Shown here piece by piece: positions 1 through 7,339 of a DNA stretch of 54,699 bases (positions within the stretch are counted from its first letter, which is position 1; each line of letters starts with the position of its first letter). The stretch is taken from NCBI RefSeq assembly GCF_002210435.1, contig NZ_MZMV01000048.1:1-54699 (forward strand), read 5' to 3'. The DNA is from Micromonospora wenchangensis. GTDB lineage: Bacteria; Actinomycetota; Actinomycetes; Mycobacteriales; Micromonosporaceae. A model generated the notes under the pieces. The model worked only from the letters and a program-made list of their open reading frames with translations, was not told the origin of the DNA and ran no database searches. The position numbers were made by a program, and so were the translations under genes.

Positions 1-108
1 GCGGCGTCGTCGGCGGCGGCGTCGTCGGCGGCGGCGTCGTCGGCGGCGGCGTCGTCGGCGGCGGCGTCGTCGTCGGCGGCGGGGTGGTGGTGGGCGGCGG
101 GGTGGTGT
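1..108. repeat. 15-bp tandem repeat coding for a Pro/Thr linker
   Basis: Four exact copies of the 15-mer gcggcgtcgtcggcg run from 1 to 60 and decay into variants to about 108. Read on the minus strand in the dehydrogenase frame this gives PPPTT units, so the repeat is explained as a coding linker. The array may continue beyond the left edge. Confidence 0.9.
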
Positions 109-1204
109 CCTTCGGCGGGAAGCGCAGGATGCGGTCGTCGGTCGACGCCGGGGTGCCCCGCCCGTCCCGGTTGCTGGTGGTGACCCAGAGCCAGCCGTCC
201 GGCCCGTACTCGACGGTGCGCAGGCGGCCGTAGGCCCCGGTCAGCTCGGCGGTCGGGGTGCCGACCCCGCCGGTGCCGGTGAGCGGCACGGTCCACAGCC
301 GGGTGCCGCGCAGGGCGGCGACGAAGAGCCGGTTGCCGGCGACCGCCGCGCCGCTCGGGGACGCCTCGGCGGTCGTCCAGACCAGCAGCGGGTCCCGGAA
401 CCGGGGGTCGTTGGCCCGGCCCTCGACCGTGGGCCAGCCGTAGTTGCCGCCGGGCACGATGAGGTTGACCTCGTCCCAGGTGTTCTGCCCGAACTCGGCG
501 GCGTAGAGCCTGCCCTGGGCGTCCCAGGTCAGGCCCTGCACGTTGCGGTGTCCGAGGCTGTAGACCAGGGAGCCGGCCGTCGGGTTGTCCGACGGCGTCG
601 ACCCGTCCGGCCGCATCCGGAGGATCTTGCCGTTGCGGCTCTGCGGGTTCTGCGCGTTGGCGGTCTGCCCCGCGTCACCTACCCCGGCGTAGAGCATCCC
701 GTCCGGGCCGAAGGCGATCCGGCCGCCGTTGTGGATGGTGGAGCGGGCCAGGCCGGTGAGGATCGGCTCCTGGTTCTGCGGGGCGCTGAGCCGGAACCGG
801 ACGATCCGGTTGTCCGTCGCGGTGCTGAGGTAGACGTAGACGTAGCCGTCCTGGGCGTACCCCGGGGAGACCGCGAGGCCGAGCAGGCCGCCCTCGCCGG
901 TCGCGGTCACCCCGGCGATCTGCGCCACCTGCTCCGGGGTCTGCCCGGGGCGGACCCGCACCACCTGGCCGGAGTTGCGCAGCGCGGTCAGGGCGCTGCC
1001 GTCGGGCAGGAAGTCCATCCCCCAGGGCACGGTCAGGCCGGTGGCGACCACCTGGGGCCGGGTGAAGTCGAAGTCGCCGACGGCCAGGGTCGTGGCGGCC
1101 GGGGCCGGGTCGGCCGGCGCGGCCCCGGCGAGCGTGGCGGTGCCGACGCCGGTGGCGGCAAGCCCCGCCACGACCGCTGCCGCCACCATCGAACGGACTC
1201 TCAC
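1..1204 (-). CDS. Secreted PQQ-dependent (glucose/sorbosone-type) sugar dehydrogenase, 3' end outside window
   Basis: The gene starts at a GTG at 1204 with a GGAGG box 8 nt upstream (1213-1217), and it is still open at base 1, so only the N-terminal ~401 codons are visible. A signal peptide (RVRSMVAAAVVAGLAATGVGTA) leads into a six-bladed propeller with the family hallmarks VATGLTVPWGMDFLPDG, YLSTATDNRIVRF, AFGPDGMLYAGVGDAG, GHRNVQGLTWD and EFGQNTWDEVN. These identify the GSDH/soluble aldose dehydrogenase family (PF07995-type), which oxidises sugars with PQQ outside the membrane. The visible C-terminus is a low-complexity (PPPTT)n linker. Such linkers usually join a catalytic domain to a second module such as a carbohydrate-binding domain, but that module lies outside the window. 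Confident family call; the substrate is unknown. Confidence 0.9.
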   Translation of the reverse strand, partial: MRVRSMVAAAVVAGLAATGVGTATLAGAAPADPAPAATTLAVGDFDFTRPQVVATGLTVPWGMDFLPDGSALTALRNSGQVVRVRPGQTPEQVAQIAGVTATGEGGLLGLAVSPGYAQDGYVYVYLSTATDNRIVRFRLSAPQNQEPILTGLARSTIHNGGRIAFGPDGMLYAGVGDAGQTANAQNPQSRNGKILRMRPDGSTPSDNPTAGSLVYSLGHRNVQGLTWDAQGRLYAAEFGQNTWDEVNLIVPGGNYGWPTVEGRANDPRFRDPLLVWTTAEASPSGAAVAGNRLFVAALRGTRLWTVPLTGTGGVGTPTAELTGAYGRLRTVEYGPDGWLWVTTSNRDGRGTPASTDDRILRFPPKDTTPPPTTTPPPTTTPPPTTPPPTTPPPTTPPPTTP

Positions 1205-1359
1205 GTCGGGCACCTCCGAAGCAGTAAGTGACTTGCGTCAATATATCCTGACCTCGGTGAAAGCCGCAGCGGTGGACGAAACCGACGCCCGCCGGCGGTC
1301 CTCCCGCCGACGCCGACCGGCACGGCGGCCCTGTCGGGGGCGGCGGCTAGCATCCGCCG

Positions 1360-1926
1360 GTGACCCTCACCCCTGACGACCTGACCGGCTACGTCGAGCG
1401 TGACCTCGACGCCGATCTCGCCCGCTGGTTCGCCGACCGCCCACCCGTCGTCGTGCCCGCGTCGACCCGGCCGGTGACGCCGATGCTCGACCGGCTGCCA
1501 CCGCCGGCCGCCACGGCGTTGGCGGCGTTCGACCGCCGCGTCCGGTCCGGGCGGATGCCCCGGTTTCTCGACATCCACGACTGGTCCTACGGCTTCGACT
1601 TCGCCGCCAACGACTGCCAGCTCCTCGACGCCGACTACCGGCCGACGCTCACCGACGACGACGTCTACTCGATCGGCGCCGACGGCGGCGGCAACCTGCA
1701 CGTGGTCCTCGCCAGCGGGCAGGTCGGCCTCTGGTTCCACGAGGAGGAGGTCGTCGAGGGCGGCACCCGTTTCGACACCCTCGACGTCTTCCTCTGGTCG
1801 GTCGTGCGCTACCACGCGGTGCGGGCGGGCCGGCTGGATCGGGCCGCCGTCGAGCCCGACTTCCGATCGCTGGGCCAGGACGGCGTCCTGCGCCCCGAGG
1901 TCGGGCTGCTCAGCACGATGCCGTGA
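1360..1926 (+). CDS. SMI1/KNR4 (SUKH)-like small protein, tentative
   Basis: This encodes 188 aa from a GTG start and lies divergent to the sugar dehydrogenase. It has no signal peptide or membrane segment. The stretch IGADGGGNLHVVLASGQVGLWFHEEE (about residues 106-131) resembles the core of SMI1/KNR4 (SUKH) proteins, where a GxDGGG loop is followed by a strand and an acidic turn. SUKH proteins often act as immunity proteins or bind nuclease toxins, but no toxin gene lies next to it here. The remaining sequence (PRFLDIHDWSYGFDF) is not recognised. Coding is supported by its GC3 bias and by the absence of a better gene in the region; the family call is only moderate. Confidence 0.6.
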   Translation: MTLTPDDLTGYVERDLDADLARWFADRPPVVVPASTRPVTPMLDRLPPPAATALAAFDRRVRSGRMPRFLDIHDWSYGFDFAANDCQLLDADYRPTLTDDDVYSIGADGGGNLHVVLASGQVGLWFHEEEVVEGGTRFDTLDVFLWSVVRYHAVRAGRLDRAAVEPDFRSLGQDGVLRPEVGLLSTMP

Positions 1927-1993
1927 CGCGCCACCCCGACCCGGACACCCCCGATCCGTGCCGCCGGCCGGGCCGGGGTGGGCACGCCTCCCG

Positions 1994-3142
1994 CTAGCGG
2001 GCCCGACCGGTGTCGCCGGACTGGGCCCACTCCTTGGCCAGCAGCTGGTAGGACCGCACCCGGTCGGCGTGGTCGTGGGTGATCGTGGTGACCAGCAGTT
2101 CGTCGGCGTCGGTGACGTCCCGCAGGGTGCGCAGCCGCTCGGCGACCGTGTCCGGCGTGCCGACGAACCTGGTGTCCAGCCGGTCGGCGACGAGTTCCCG
2201 GTCGGCGTCGGTCCACGGCAGGGCGGCGGCCTGCTCGGGGCTGGGGTACGGGATCGCGCCCACACCGCTGCGGATGCTGTTCACCCAGTGCCCGTACGGG
2301 GTGGCCAGCCGACGCGCCTCGGCGTCGGTGTCGGCGACGACCACGTCGGCGGAGACCACCAGGTAGGGCTTCGCCAGCACCGCCGACGGCCGGAACGCCG
2401 CCCGGTACGCGGTGACCGCGTCGAGCACCGTCGCGGGGCTGACGTGGTAGTTGGCGGCGAACGGCAGGCCCCGCGCCCCGGCGAGTCGGGCGCTCTCCCC
2501 GCCACTGCTGCCCAGCAGCCACACCTGCAGGTCCGCCCCCTCCCCCGGTACGGCGTGCGCGTCGAGGCCGTCGGCGTCCCGGTAGTCGCCGCGCAGCAGC
2601 GCGAGGATGTCGTCGAGCTGCCCGGCGAACCCGGGCGGTCGCGCGCCGGCCTGGTGCAGCAGCGCGGCGGCGAGGGCGTACCGGGGTGCGGCGGCGAGGT
2701 GGGCGTAGGAGAACGGGGCGGGGATCAGCAGCCCGTCGACCACCCGGGCCCCGGCCGGCGGTGCGACGGGCGCGGCGGGTTCCCGGGCGGCGTCCGTGCG
2801 GGGCGGTCCGGACCGGCCGATGCCGAGGTCGATGCGGCCCGGGTGGAGGGTGGCGAGGGTGCCGAACTCCTCCACCACCGACAGGGCGGTACGGTGCCCC
2901 ACCAGCAGCGCGCCGGAGCCGACCCGCAGCACGCTGGTGGCCGCGGCGACCTGCCCGATCAGCACGGCCGGAGCGGCGCTGGCCACCCCGGCGGCCAGGT
3001 GGTGTTCGGCCACCCAGTAGCGGCGGTAGCCGAACTGCTCGACCCGGCGGGCCAGGTCGACGGTGTGCCGCAGCGCGTCGGCGACGGTGCCACCGGCGGG
3101 CACCGGCGACAGGTCGAGCACGGACAGCGCGGTCGATGGCAT
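1994..3142 (-). CDS. LLM-class flavin monooxygenase, MsnO8/YtmO-like group
   Basis: This 382-aa protein is a luciferase-like (bacterial luciferase/alkanesulfonate monooxygenase fold) oxidoreductase. The N-terminus LSVLDLSPVPAG and the motifs YWVAEHH, RVGSGALLVGHRTALSVVEEF and HPGRIDLGIGRSG are typical of 'luciferase family oxidoreductase group 1', which includes MsnO8 and Bacillus YtmO. Such enzymes use reduced FMN supplied by a separate reductase; a flavin reductase gene lies at the top of this locus. It is the last gene of the sulfur operon, 18 bp downstream of another LLM gene. By analogy with the Bacillus ytm operon it may cleave a C-S bond in an S-alkyl cysteine derivative; that substrate is inferred, not seen. 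Confidence 0.88.
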   Translation of the reverse strand: MPSTALSVLDLSPVPAGGTVADALRHTVDLARRVEQFGYRRYWVAEHHLAAGVASAAPAVLIGQVAAATSVLRVGSGALLVGHRTALSVVEEFGTLATLHPGRIDLGIGRSGPPRTDAAREPAAPVAPPAGARVVDGLLIPAPFSYAHLAAAPRYALAAALLHQAGARPPGFAGQLDDILALLRGDYRDADGLDAHAVPGEGADLQVWLLGSSGGESARLAGARGLPFAANYHVSPATVLDAVTAYRAAFRPSAVLAKPYLVVSADVVVADTDAEARRLATPYGHWVNSIRSGVGAIPYPSPEQAAALPWTDADRELVADRLDTRFVGTPDTVAERLRTLRDVTDADELLVTTITHDHADRVRSYQLLAKEWAQSGDTGRAR

Positions 3143-3160
3143 GGGTGACCCCGTTTCTGC

Positions 3161-4228
3161 TCAGAGCGGCGCGGCGGCGGACGCCGGCGGACGGAAGGGA
3201 CGGCTGGGGATCTCCCGGCGCAGCACGGGTGCCACCTCCGCCTGGAACAGCTCCAGGCTCCGCCGGTGTGCCTCGGCGGTCAGCCCGTCCTGGTCGGCCC
3301 GCAGGTGCATCACCTCGTGGCCGAGCTGCCCGTGCTGGCGCAGCACCTTGTCGACGATCTGCTGCGGGCTGCCCACCAGCAGGGAGCTGCGGGCCACGGC
3401 GTCCTCGATGGTGGGGAAGACCGGCTCCACGCCGAGCCGGCGGGACGCGGCGACCCGGGCGTCGAAGATCGGCCGGTACGTCTCGACCGCCTCCTGCGAG
3501 GTGCGGGCGGCGTAGAAGCCGGCGGTGCCGGCCCCGACGAGGGCGTCCGCCGGGTCGTGGCCGTGGTGCACCCACCGTTGCCGGTAGTACCGGACCAGCT
3601 CCGCGTACGGCTCGATCGGGTTGACGACGTTGGCGGAGAAGATCGGGTCGCCGTGGCGGGCGGCCAGGTCGACCGAGTCCCGGCTGGTGGCGCTGCCGTG
3701 CCAGATCCGGATGGTCTCCTGCAGCGGGCGGGGCCAGGTCTCGGCCTCGGTCAGCGCCGGCCGGTACCGGCCCGACCAGGTGACCCGCTCCTCCCGCCAG
3801 AGCCGGCGGAACAGCTCGTAGCCCTCCCGGCTGCGGTCCCACTGGTCCTCGGCGGTGACGCCGAAGAGCCGGGCCTGGGCGGCGCCGTTGCCCTTGCCGA
3901 TGATCAGTTCCAGCCGGCCGTCGGAGAGGTGGTCGAGGGTGGCGTAGTCCTCGTAGGCGCGGACCGGGTCGAGCAGGCTCAGCGTGGTGACCGCGGTGAA
4001 CAGCCGGATGGTGCGGGTCCGGGCCGCGATGTGGCTGAGCACCACCGGCGGCGCGGAGGAGATGAAGGGGCGTTCGTGGCGTTCGCCGACGCCGAAGCCG
4101 TCGAACCCGAGTTCCTCGGCGAGCACGGCGGCCTCGACCACCTCCCGGAACCGTCCGGTGGTGCTCCGCAGCCGCCCGGTGACCGGGTCGGGCAGGTGGG
4201 TGATCAGCGTGACCAGCAGGACCTTCAT
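3161..4228 (-). CDS. LLM-class flavin-dependent oxidoreductase
   Basis: This protein of 355 aa begins MKVLLVTLITHLPDP. The ATG at 4228 overlaps the stop of the upstream acetyltransferase gene (ATGA), which fixes the start and implies translational coupling. The luciferase-like TIM-barrel features are clear: AEELGFDGFGVGERHERPF, a long STLDHLSDGRLELIIGKGN-type segment, and a C-terminal VGSPQQIVDKVL helix that commonly closes the flavin site. It is one of four LLM paralogs in the operon, and the pairwise divergence suggests different substrates or successive oxidation steps. The flavin (FMN against F420) cannot be read from sequence; the linked FMN reductase favours FMNH2. Confidence 0.88.
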   Translation of the reverse strand: MKVLLVTLITHLPDPVTGRLRSTTGRFREVVEAAVLAEELGFDGFGVGERHERPFISSAPPVVLSHIAARTRTIRLFTAVTTLSLLDPVRAYEDYATLDHLSDGRLELIIGKGNGAAQARLFGVTAEDQWDRSREGYELFRRLWREERVTWSGRYRPALTEAETWPRPLQETIRIWHGSATSRDSVDLAARHGDPIFSANVVNPIEPYAELVRYYRQRWVHHGHDPADALVGAGTAGFYAARTSQEAVETYRPIFDARVAASRRLGVEPVFPTIEDAVARSSLLVGSPQQIVDKVLRQHGQLGHEVMHLRADQDGLTAEAHRRSLELFQAEVAPVLRREIPSRPFRPPASAAAPL

Positions 4229-4746
4229 ACCGGGACCGGAGCCTTCCGTCGGGTGCCGGGCTGGATCACCAGCGCGAAGCACCGGGAGTAGGGCAACGCA
4301 TCGTACGGCGGGAAGACCGCGATCGGCCGGTAGCCGGCGCGTTCGTAGCGGCGGACCGCGTCGGGCTGACGGTCACCTGTCTGCAGGACGATCCGGCCCG
4401 CGCCGAGCTGCCCGGCCGCCTCCCGGGCGGCGTCCAGGAGCTGGTCGGCGATGCCCCGCCCCCGGTGGGCGGGTGCCACGTACATCCGTTTGAGTTCCAG
4501 GTCGCAGCCGTGCCAGCGCAGCGCGGCGTGCCCGACCGGGGTGGCGTCGGCGGTGTAGGCCACCCCCGTCCAGGCCACCGAGCCCGGCGCGAACACCCGT
4601 TCCGGGGGCAGGTGGATCGGGTCGTACGGGCGGTCGGCGTACCGCTGGCGCAGCTCCCCGGTCATCGCGGCCCGCAGGGCCACCGCGTCCGGGTCGTCCG
4701 GGCGCAGCCGGCAGACGGTGACCGGAGTCGCCTGCGCGGCGGTCAC
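4225..4746 (-). CDS. GNAT-family N-acetyltransferase
   Basis: This gene encodes 173 aa from a GTG at 4746 that overlaps the stop of the upstream LLM gene (GTGA); its own TGA overlaps the next ATG, so it is locked into the operon. The acetyl-CoA binding core is clear: LKRMYVAPAHRGRGIADQLL holds the R/Q-x-x-G-R-G/A signature, followed by the beta-bulge and RYERAGYRPI. GNATs acetylate amines. In Bacillus sulfur-salvage operons a GNAT (SnaB type) N-acetylates S-alkyl cysteines before LLM monooxygenases attack the sulfur, and the same pairing here points to that role. The substrate is inference only. Confidence 0.88.
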   Translation of the reverse strand: MTAAQATPVTVCRLRPDDPDAVALRAAMTGELRQRYADRPYDPIHLPPERVFAPGSVAWTGVAYTADATPVGHAALRWHGCDLELKRMYVAPAHRGRGIADQLLDAAREAAGQLGAGRIVLQTGDRQPDAVRRYERAGYRPIAVFPPYDALPYSRCFALVIQPGTRRKAPVPV

Positions 4747-6098
4747 GCCGCACCGACCCGGGTGACCGGGCGGGCGGCCCGCAGGCCGAGATGCTCCCGC
4801 AGGGTGGTGCCGGTGTACTCGGTGCGGAACACGCCACGTTCCTGCAGTAGCGGGACGACCCGGTCGACGAACTCGTCGAGCCCGCCCGGGGTCAGGTGCG
4901 GCACCAGGATGAACCCGTCGGCGGCGTCGGACTGCACGAAGTGGTCCATCTGCTCGGCGACCCGCTGCGGGGTGCCGACGAACGACTGCCGGCCGGTGAC
5001 CTCGATGACCAGGTCGCGGATCCCGAGCCCCTTCTCCCGCGCCAGCGCCCGCCAGCGCCGGGCGGTGCCGACCGGGTCCGGGTACATGCCGGCCCGGCCC
5101 CGGCTGATCGTGGCGGCGTCGACGTCGGGGTCCTCCACCGGCAGCGGACCGTCCGGGTCGTACCCGGACAGGTCCCGGTTCCACAGCTGCTCCAGCAGCA
5201 GGATCGCGGTCTGCGGGCTGACCTGCTGGCGACGGATGTGGTGGGCCCGTTCCTGCGCCTCGGCGTCGGTGTCGCCGAGCACGAAGGTCGCCCCGGGAAT
5301 GATCTTCAGTTCGTCCGGGGTGCGGCCGTACCGGGCCAGCCGGGCCTTGACGTCCCGGTAGAACTCCCGCCCCTCGGCCAGGGTGCCGTGCCGGGAGAAG
5401 ATGGCGTCGGCGCTGGACGCGGCGAACTCCCGGCCCTCGGGCGAGTCGCCGGCCTGCAGGATCACCGGGTGCAGTTGCGGGCTGCGCGGCACGGTGAAGT
5501 GCCCGGCGATGTCGAACTGGTCGCCGTGGTGGGCGAAGACCCCCGGGTCGGCCTCACGGACGTACCTGCCGTCGGCGCGGTCACCGACGATCGCGTCCGC
5601 CGGCCACGACTCCCACAGCCGGCGGGCGACCCGGACGAACTCGGCGGCCCGCTGGTAGCGCAGCGACCGGTCGAGGTAGCCGCCCCGGCGGAAGTTCTCC
5701 CCGGTGAACGCGTCGGAGGTGGTCACCACGTTCCAGGCGGCCCGCCCGGCGCTGAGATGGTCCAGGGTGGCCAGCTGCCGGGCCAGCTCGTACGGCTCCC
5801 GGAAGGTGGTGTTCAGGGTGCCGGCCAGCCCCAGGTGGGTGGTGACGGCGGCGAGCGCGGCCAGCACGGTGAGGGTGTCCGGCCGGCCCACCACGTCCAG
5901 GTCGTGGATCCGGCCGCGCTGTTCCCGCAGCCGCAGGCCCTCGGCCAGGAAGAAGAAGTCGAACCGGCCGCGTTCGGCGGTGCGGGCCAGGTGGACGAAG
6001 GAGGCGAAGTCGATGTGGCTGCCGGAGGCCGGGTCGCTCCACACGGTGGTGTTGTTCACGCCGGGGAAGTGCGCGGCCAGGATGATCTGCTTGGGCAT
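4743..6098 (-). CDS. NtaA/SnaA/DszA-family FMN-dependent monooxygenase
   Basis: The product is 451 aa starting MPKQIILAAHFPGVNNTTVW, with a GGAGAGG ribosome site just upstream. The length and motifs (FASFVHLARTAERGRFDFFFLAE, LATLDHLSAGRAAWNVVTT, NFRRGG, HPVILQAGDSPEGREFAA) match the NtaA/SnaA/DszA branch of the luciferase-like superfamily, which oxidises sulfones, nitrilotriacetate or S-alkyl cysteine derivatives using FMNH2. SAGRAAWNVVTT is diagnostic of this branch. It is upstream of, and coupled to, the acetyltransferase gene. CmoJ/YtnJ of the Bacillus S-alkyl cysteine pathway belongs to this same branch, which supports a sulfur role. The exact substrate is unknown. Confidence 0.9.
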   Translation of the reverse strand: MPKQIILAAHFPGVNNTTVWSDPASGSHIDFASFVHLARTAERGRFDFFFLAEGLRLREQRGRIHDLDVVGRPDTLTVLAALAAVTTHLGLAGTLNTTFREPYELARQLATLDHLSAGRAAWNVVTTSDAFTGENFRRGGYLDRSLRYQRAAEFVRVARRLWESWPADAIVGDRADGRYVREADPGVFAHHGDQFDIAGHFTVPRSPQLHPVILQAGDSPEGREFAASSADAIFSRHGTLAEGREFYRDVKARLARYGRTPDELKIIPGATFVLGDTDAEAQERAHHIRRQQVSPQTAILLLEQLWNRDLSGYDPDGPLPVEDPDVDAATISRGRAGMYPDPVGTARRWRALAREKGLGIRDLVIEVTGRQSFVGTPQRVAEQMDHFVQSDAADGFILVPHLTPGGLDEFVDRVVPLLQERGVFRTEYTGTTLREHLGLRAARPVTRVGAA

Positions 6099-6114
6099 GG
6101 GTCCTCTCCGGGGG

Positions 6115-7323
6115 TCAGCGGGGGCCCGCGACGGCGTACCGGTTGGCCGGGCGGGGCAGCCCGAGCAGGTCGCGCAGCGTGCCACCGGGGTAGCCGGCGC
6201 GGAACAGGCCCCGGTCCCGCAGCGCGGGCACCACCGCCCGGGTGATCGTGGTCAGGTCGTCGGGCAGCACGGCGGGACGCAGCCGGAACCCGTCCACCCC
6301 GGCCCGCCGCCACCCGGCGAGCAGGTCGGCGAGCTGCGCGGGGCTGCCGGTGAAGGTGGCCGCGTCACAGGTGTGCGCCGTCCCGTGCAGCTCGTCCAGC
6401 CGGTCCCGACGCCGTCGGGCCGCCGCCGGGGTGTCGTCGAGCAGCACCTGCAGGTCGGCGAGGATCCGCAGGGGCGGCCCGCCGCGGCCGATGGTCTCCT
6501 CGACCGCCCGGACCTCGGCGACGACGGTCTCGGCGTGCGCGGCGTCGGTGGGGGTGACGAACACGACGTCGGCGTGCCGGGCGGCGAACGTGTACGGCAC
6601 CGTCGCGTGGGCCAGCACGGCGACCACCGGTTGCCCCTGCGGTGGCCGGGGCACGATCGACGGGCCCTTGACCGAGAACCACCGGCCGGTGAAGTCGGTG
6701 TAGTGCAGCCGGTCCCGGTCGACGAACCGTCCGGTCGGGGCGTCCCTGATCTCCGCGTCGTCCTGCCAGCTGTCCCAGAGCCGGCGGACCACCTCGACGG
6801 CGTCGGCGGCCTCGGCGAACAGGTCACCGACGAGTCGGGCCCGCTCGGGTTCGGCCAGTCGGGTCGGGTCCGGCGGGGGCAGCTCCCGCCGACCGAAGTG
6901 CCCGGCCTCGGCCCGGCGGGCGGAGATCCGGGGCCGCCAGCCGGCCCGGCCGCCGCTGACGTGGTCGAGGGTGGCCACCGCGGTCGAGACGTGGAACGGC
7001 TCGGTGTGGGTGACGCTGGTGGTCGGGACCAGCCCGATGTGCCGGGTCAGCGGGGCGATCCGGGCCGCGACCAGCAGCGCGTCGAGCCGGCCCCGGAGCT
7101 GGTCGACCCGGCCGTCCGGCCCGTCGGGCAGGGACGACTGGAGGTCCAGCGAGTCCTCGATGGTGACCAGGTCCAGCGCGGCCTGTTCGGCCTGCCCGAC
7201 CAGGGCGGCCCACCAGCGGGGGAACAGCGGTGCCGCCGGGTCGGCGTGGGACAACCGCCAGGCGGCGGGATGCCAGCCGAGGCCGTCGAGGGCGACGGCC
7301 AGGTGCAGGGTGGGTTCGGGCAT
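6115..7323 (-). CDS. LLM-class FMN-dependent monooxygenase, divergent member
   Basis: This 402-aa luciferase-like protein starts MPEPTLHLAVALDGLGWHP. Motifs include HVSTAVATLDHVSGGRAGW, a WDSWQDDAEIRD segment also found in the NtaA group, and RPPQGQPVVAVLAHA. It resembles the neighbouring NtaA-like protein but is shorter and lacks the standard NVVTT motif after the SGGRAGW turn, so it is a diverged paralog. It sits 16 bp from the NtaA-like gene and 16 bp from the ABC ATPase gene in one transcription unit. The product probably oxidises the imported substrate or an intermediate; that is inferred from context alone. Confidence 0.85.
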   Translation of the reverse strand: MPEPTLHLAVALDGLGWHPAAWRLSHADPAAPLFPRWWAALVGQAEQAALDLVTIEDSLDLQSSLPDGPDGRVDQLRGRLDALLVAARIAPLTRHIGLVPTTSVTHTEPFHVSTAVATLDHVSGGRAGWRPRISARRAEAGHFGRRELPPPDPTRLAEPERARLVGDLFAEAADAVEVVRRLWDSWQDDAEIRDAPTGRFVDRDRLHYTDFTGRWFSVKGPSIVPRPPQGQPVVAVLAHATVPYTFAARHADVVFVTPTDAAHAETVVAEVRAVEETIGRGGPPLRILADLQVLLDDTPAAARRRRDRLDELHGTAHTCDAATFTGSPAQLADLLAGWRRAGVDGFRLRPAVLPDDLTTITRAVVPALRDRGLFRAGYPGGTLRDLLGLPRPANRYAVAGPR

Positions 7324-7339
7324 GGGTTCTCCTCCTCGG

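Noticed and set aside
1..108. Possible CRISPR-like or satellite array
   Set aside because: Units are directly adjacent without spacers and encode an in-frame Pro/Thr linker.
1809..3842. Long minus-strand frame across the two LLM genes and the 3' end of the plus-strand 1360-1926 gene
   Set aside because: Arg/Pro/Ala/Gly-rich shadow in another frame of clearly recognised oxidoreductase genes.
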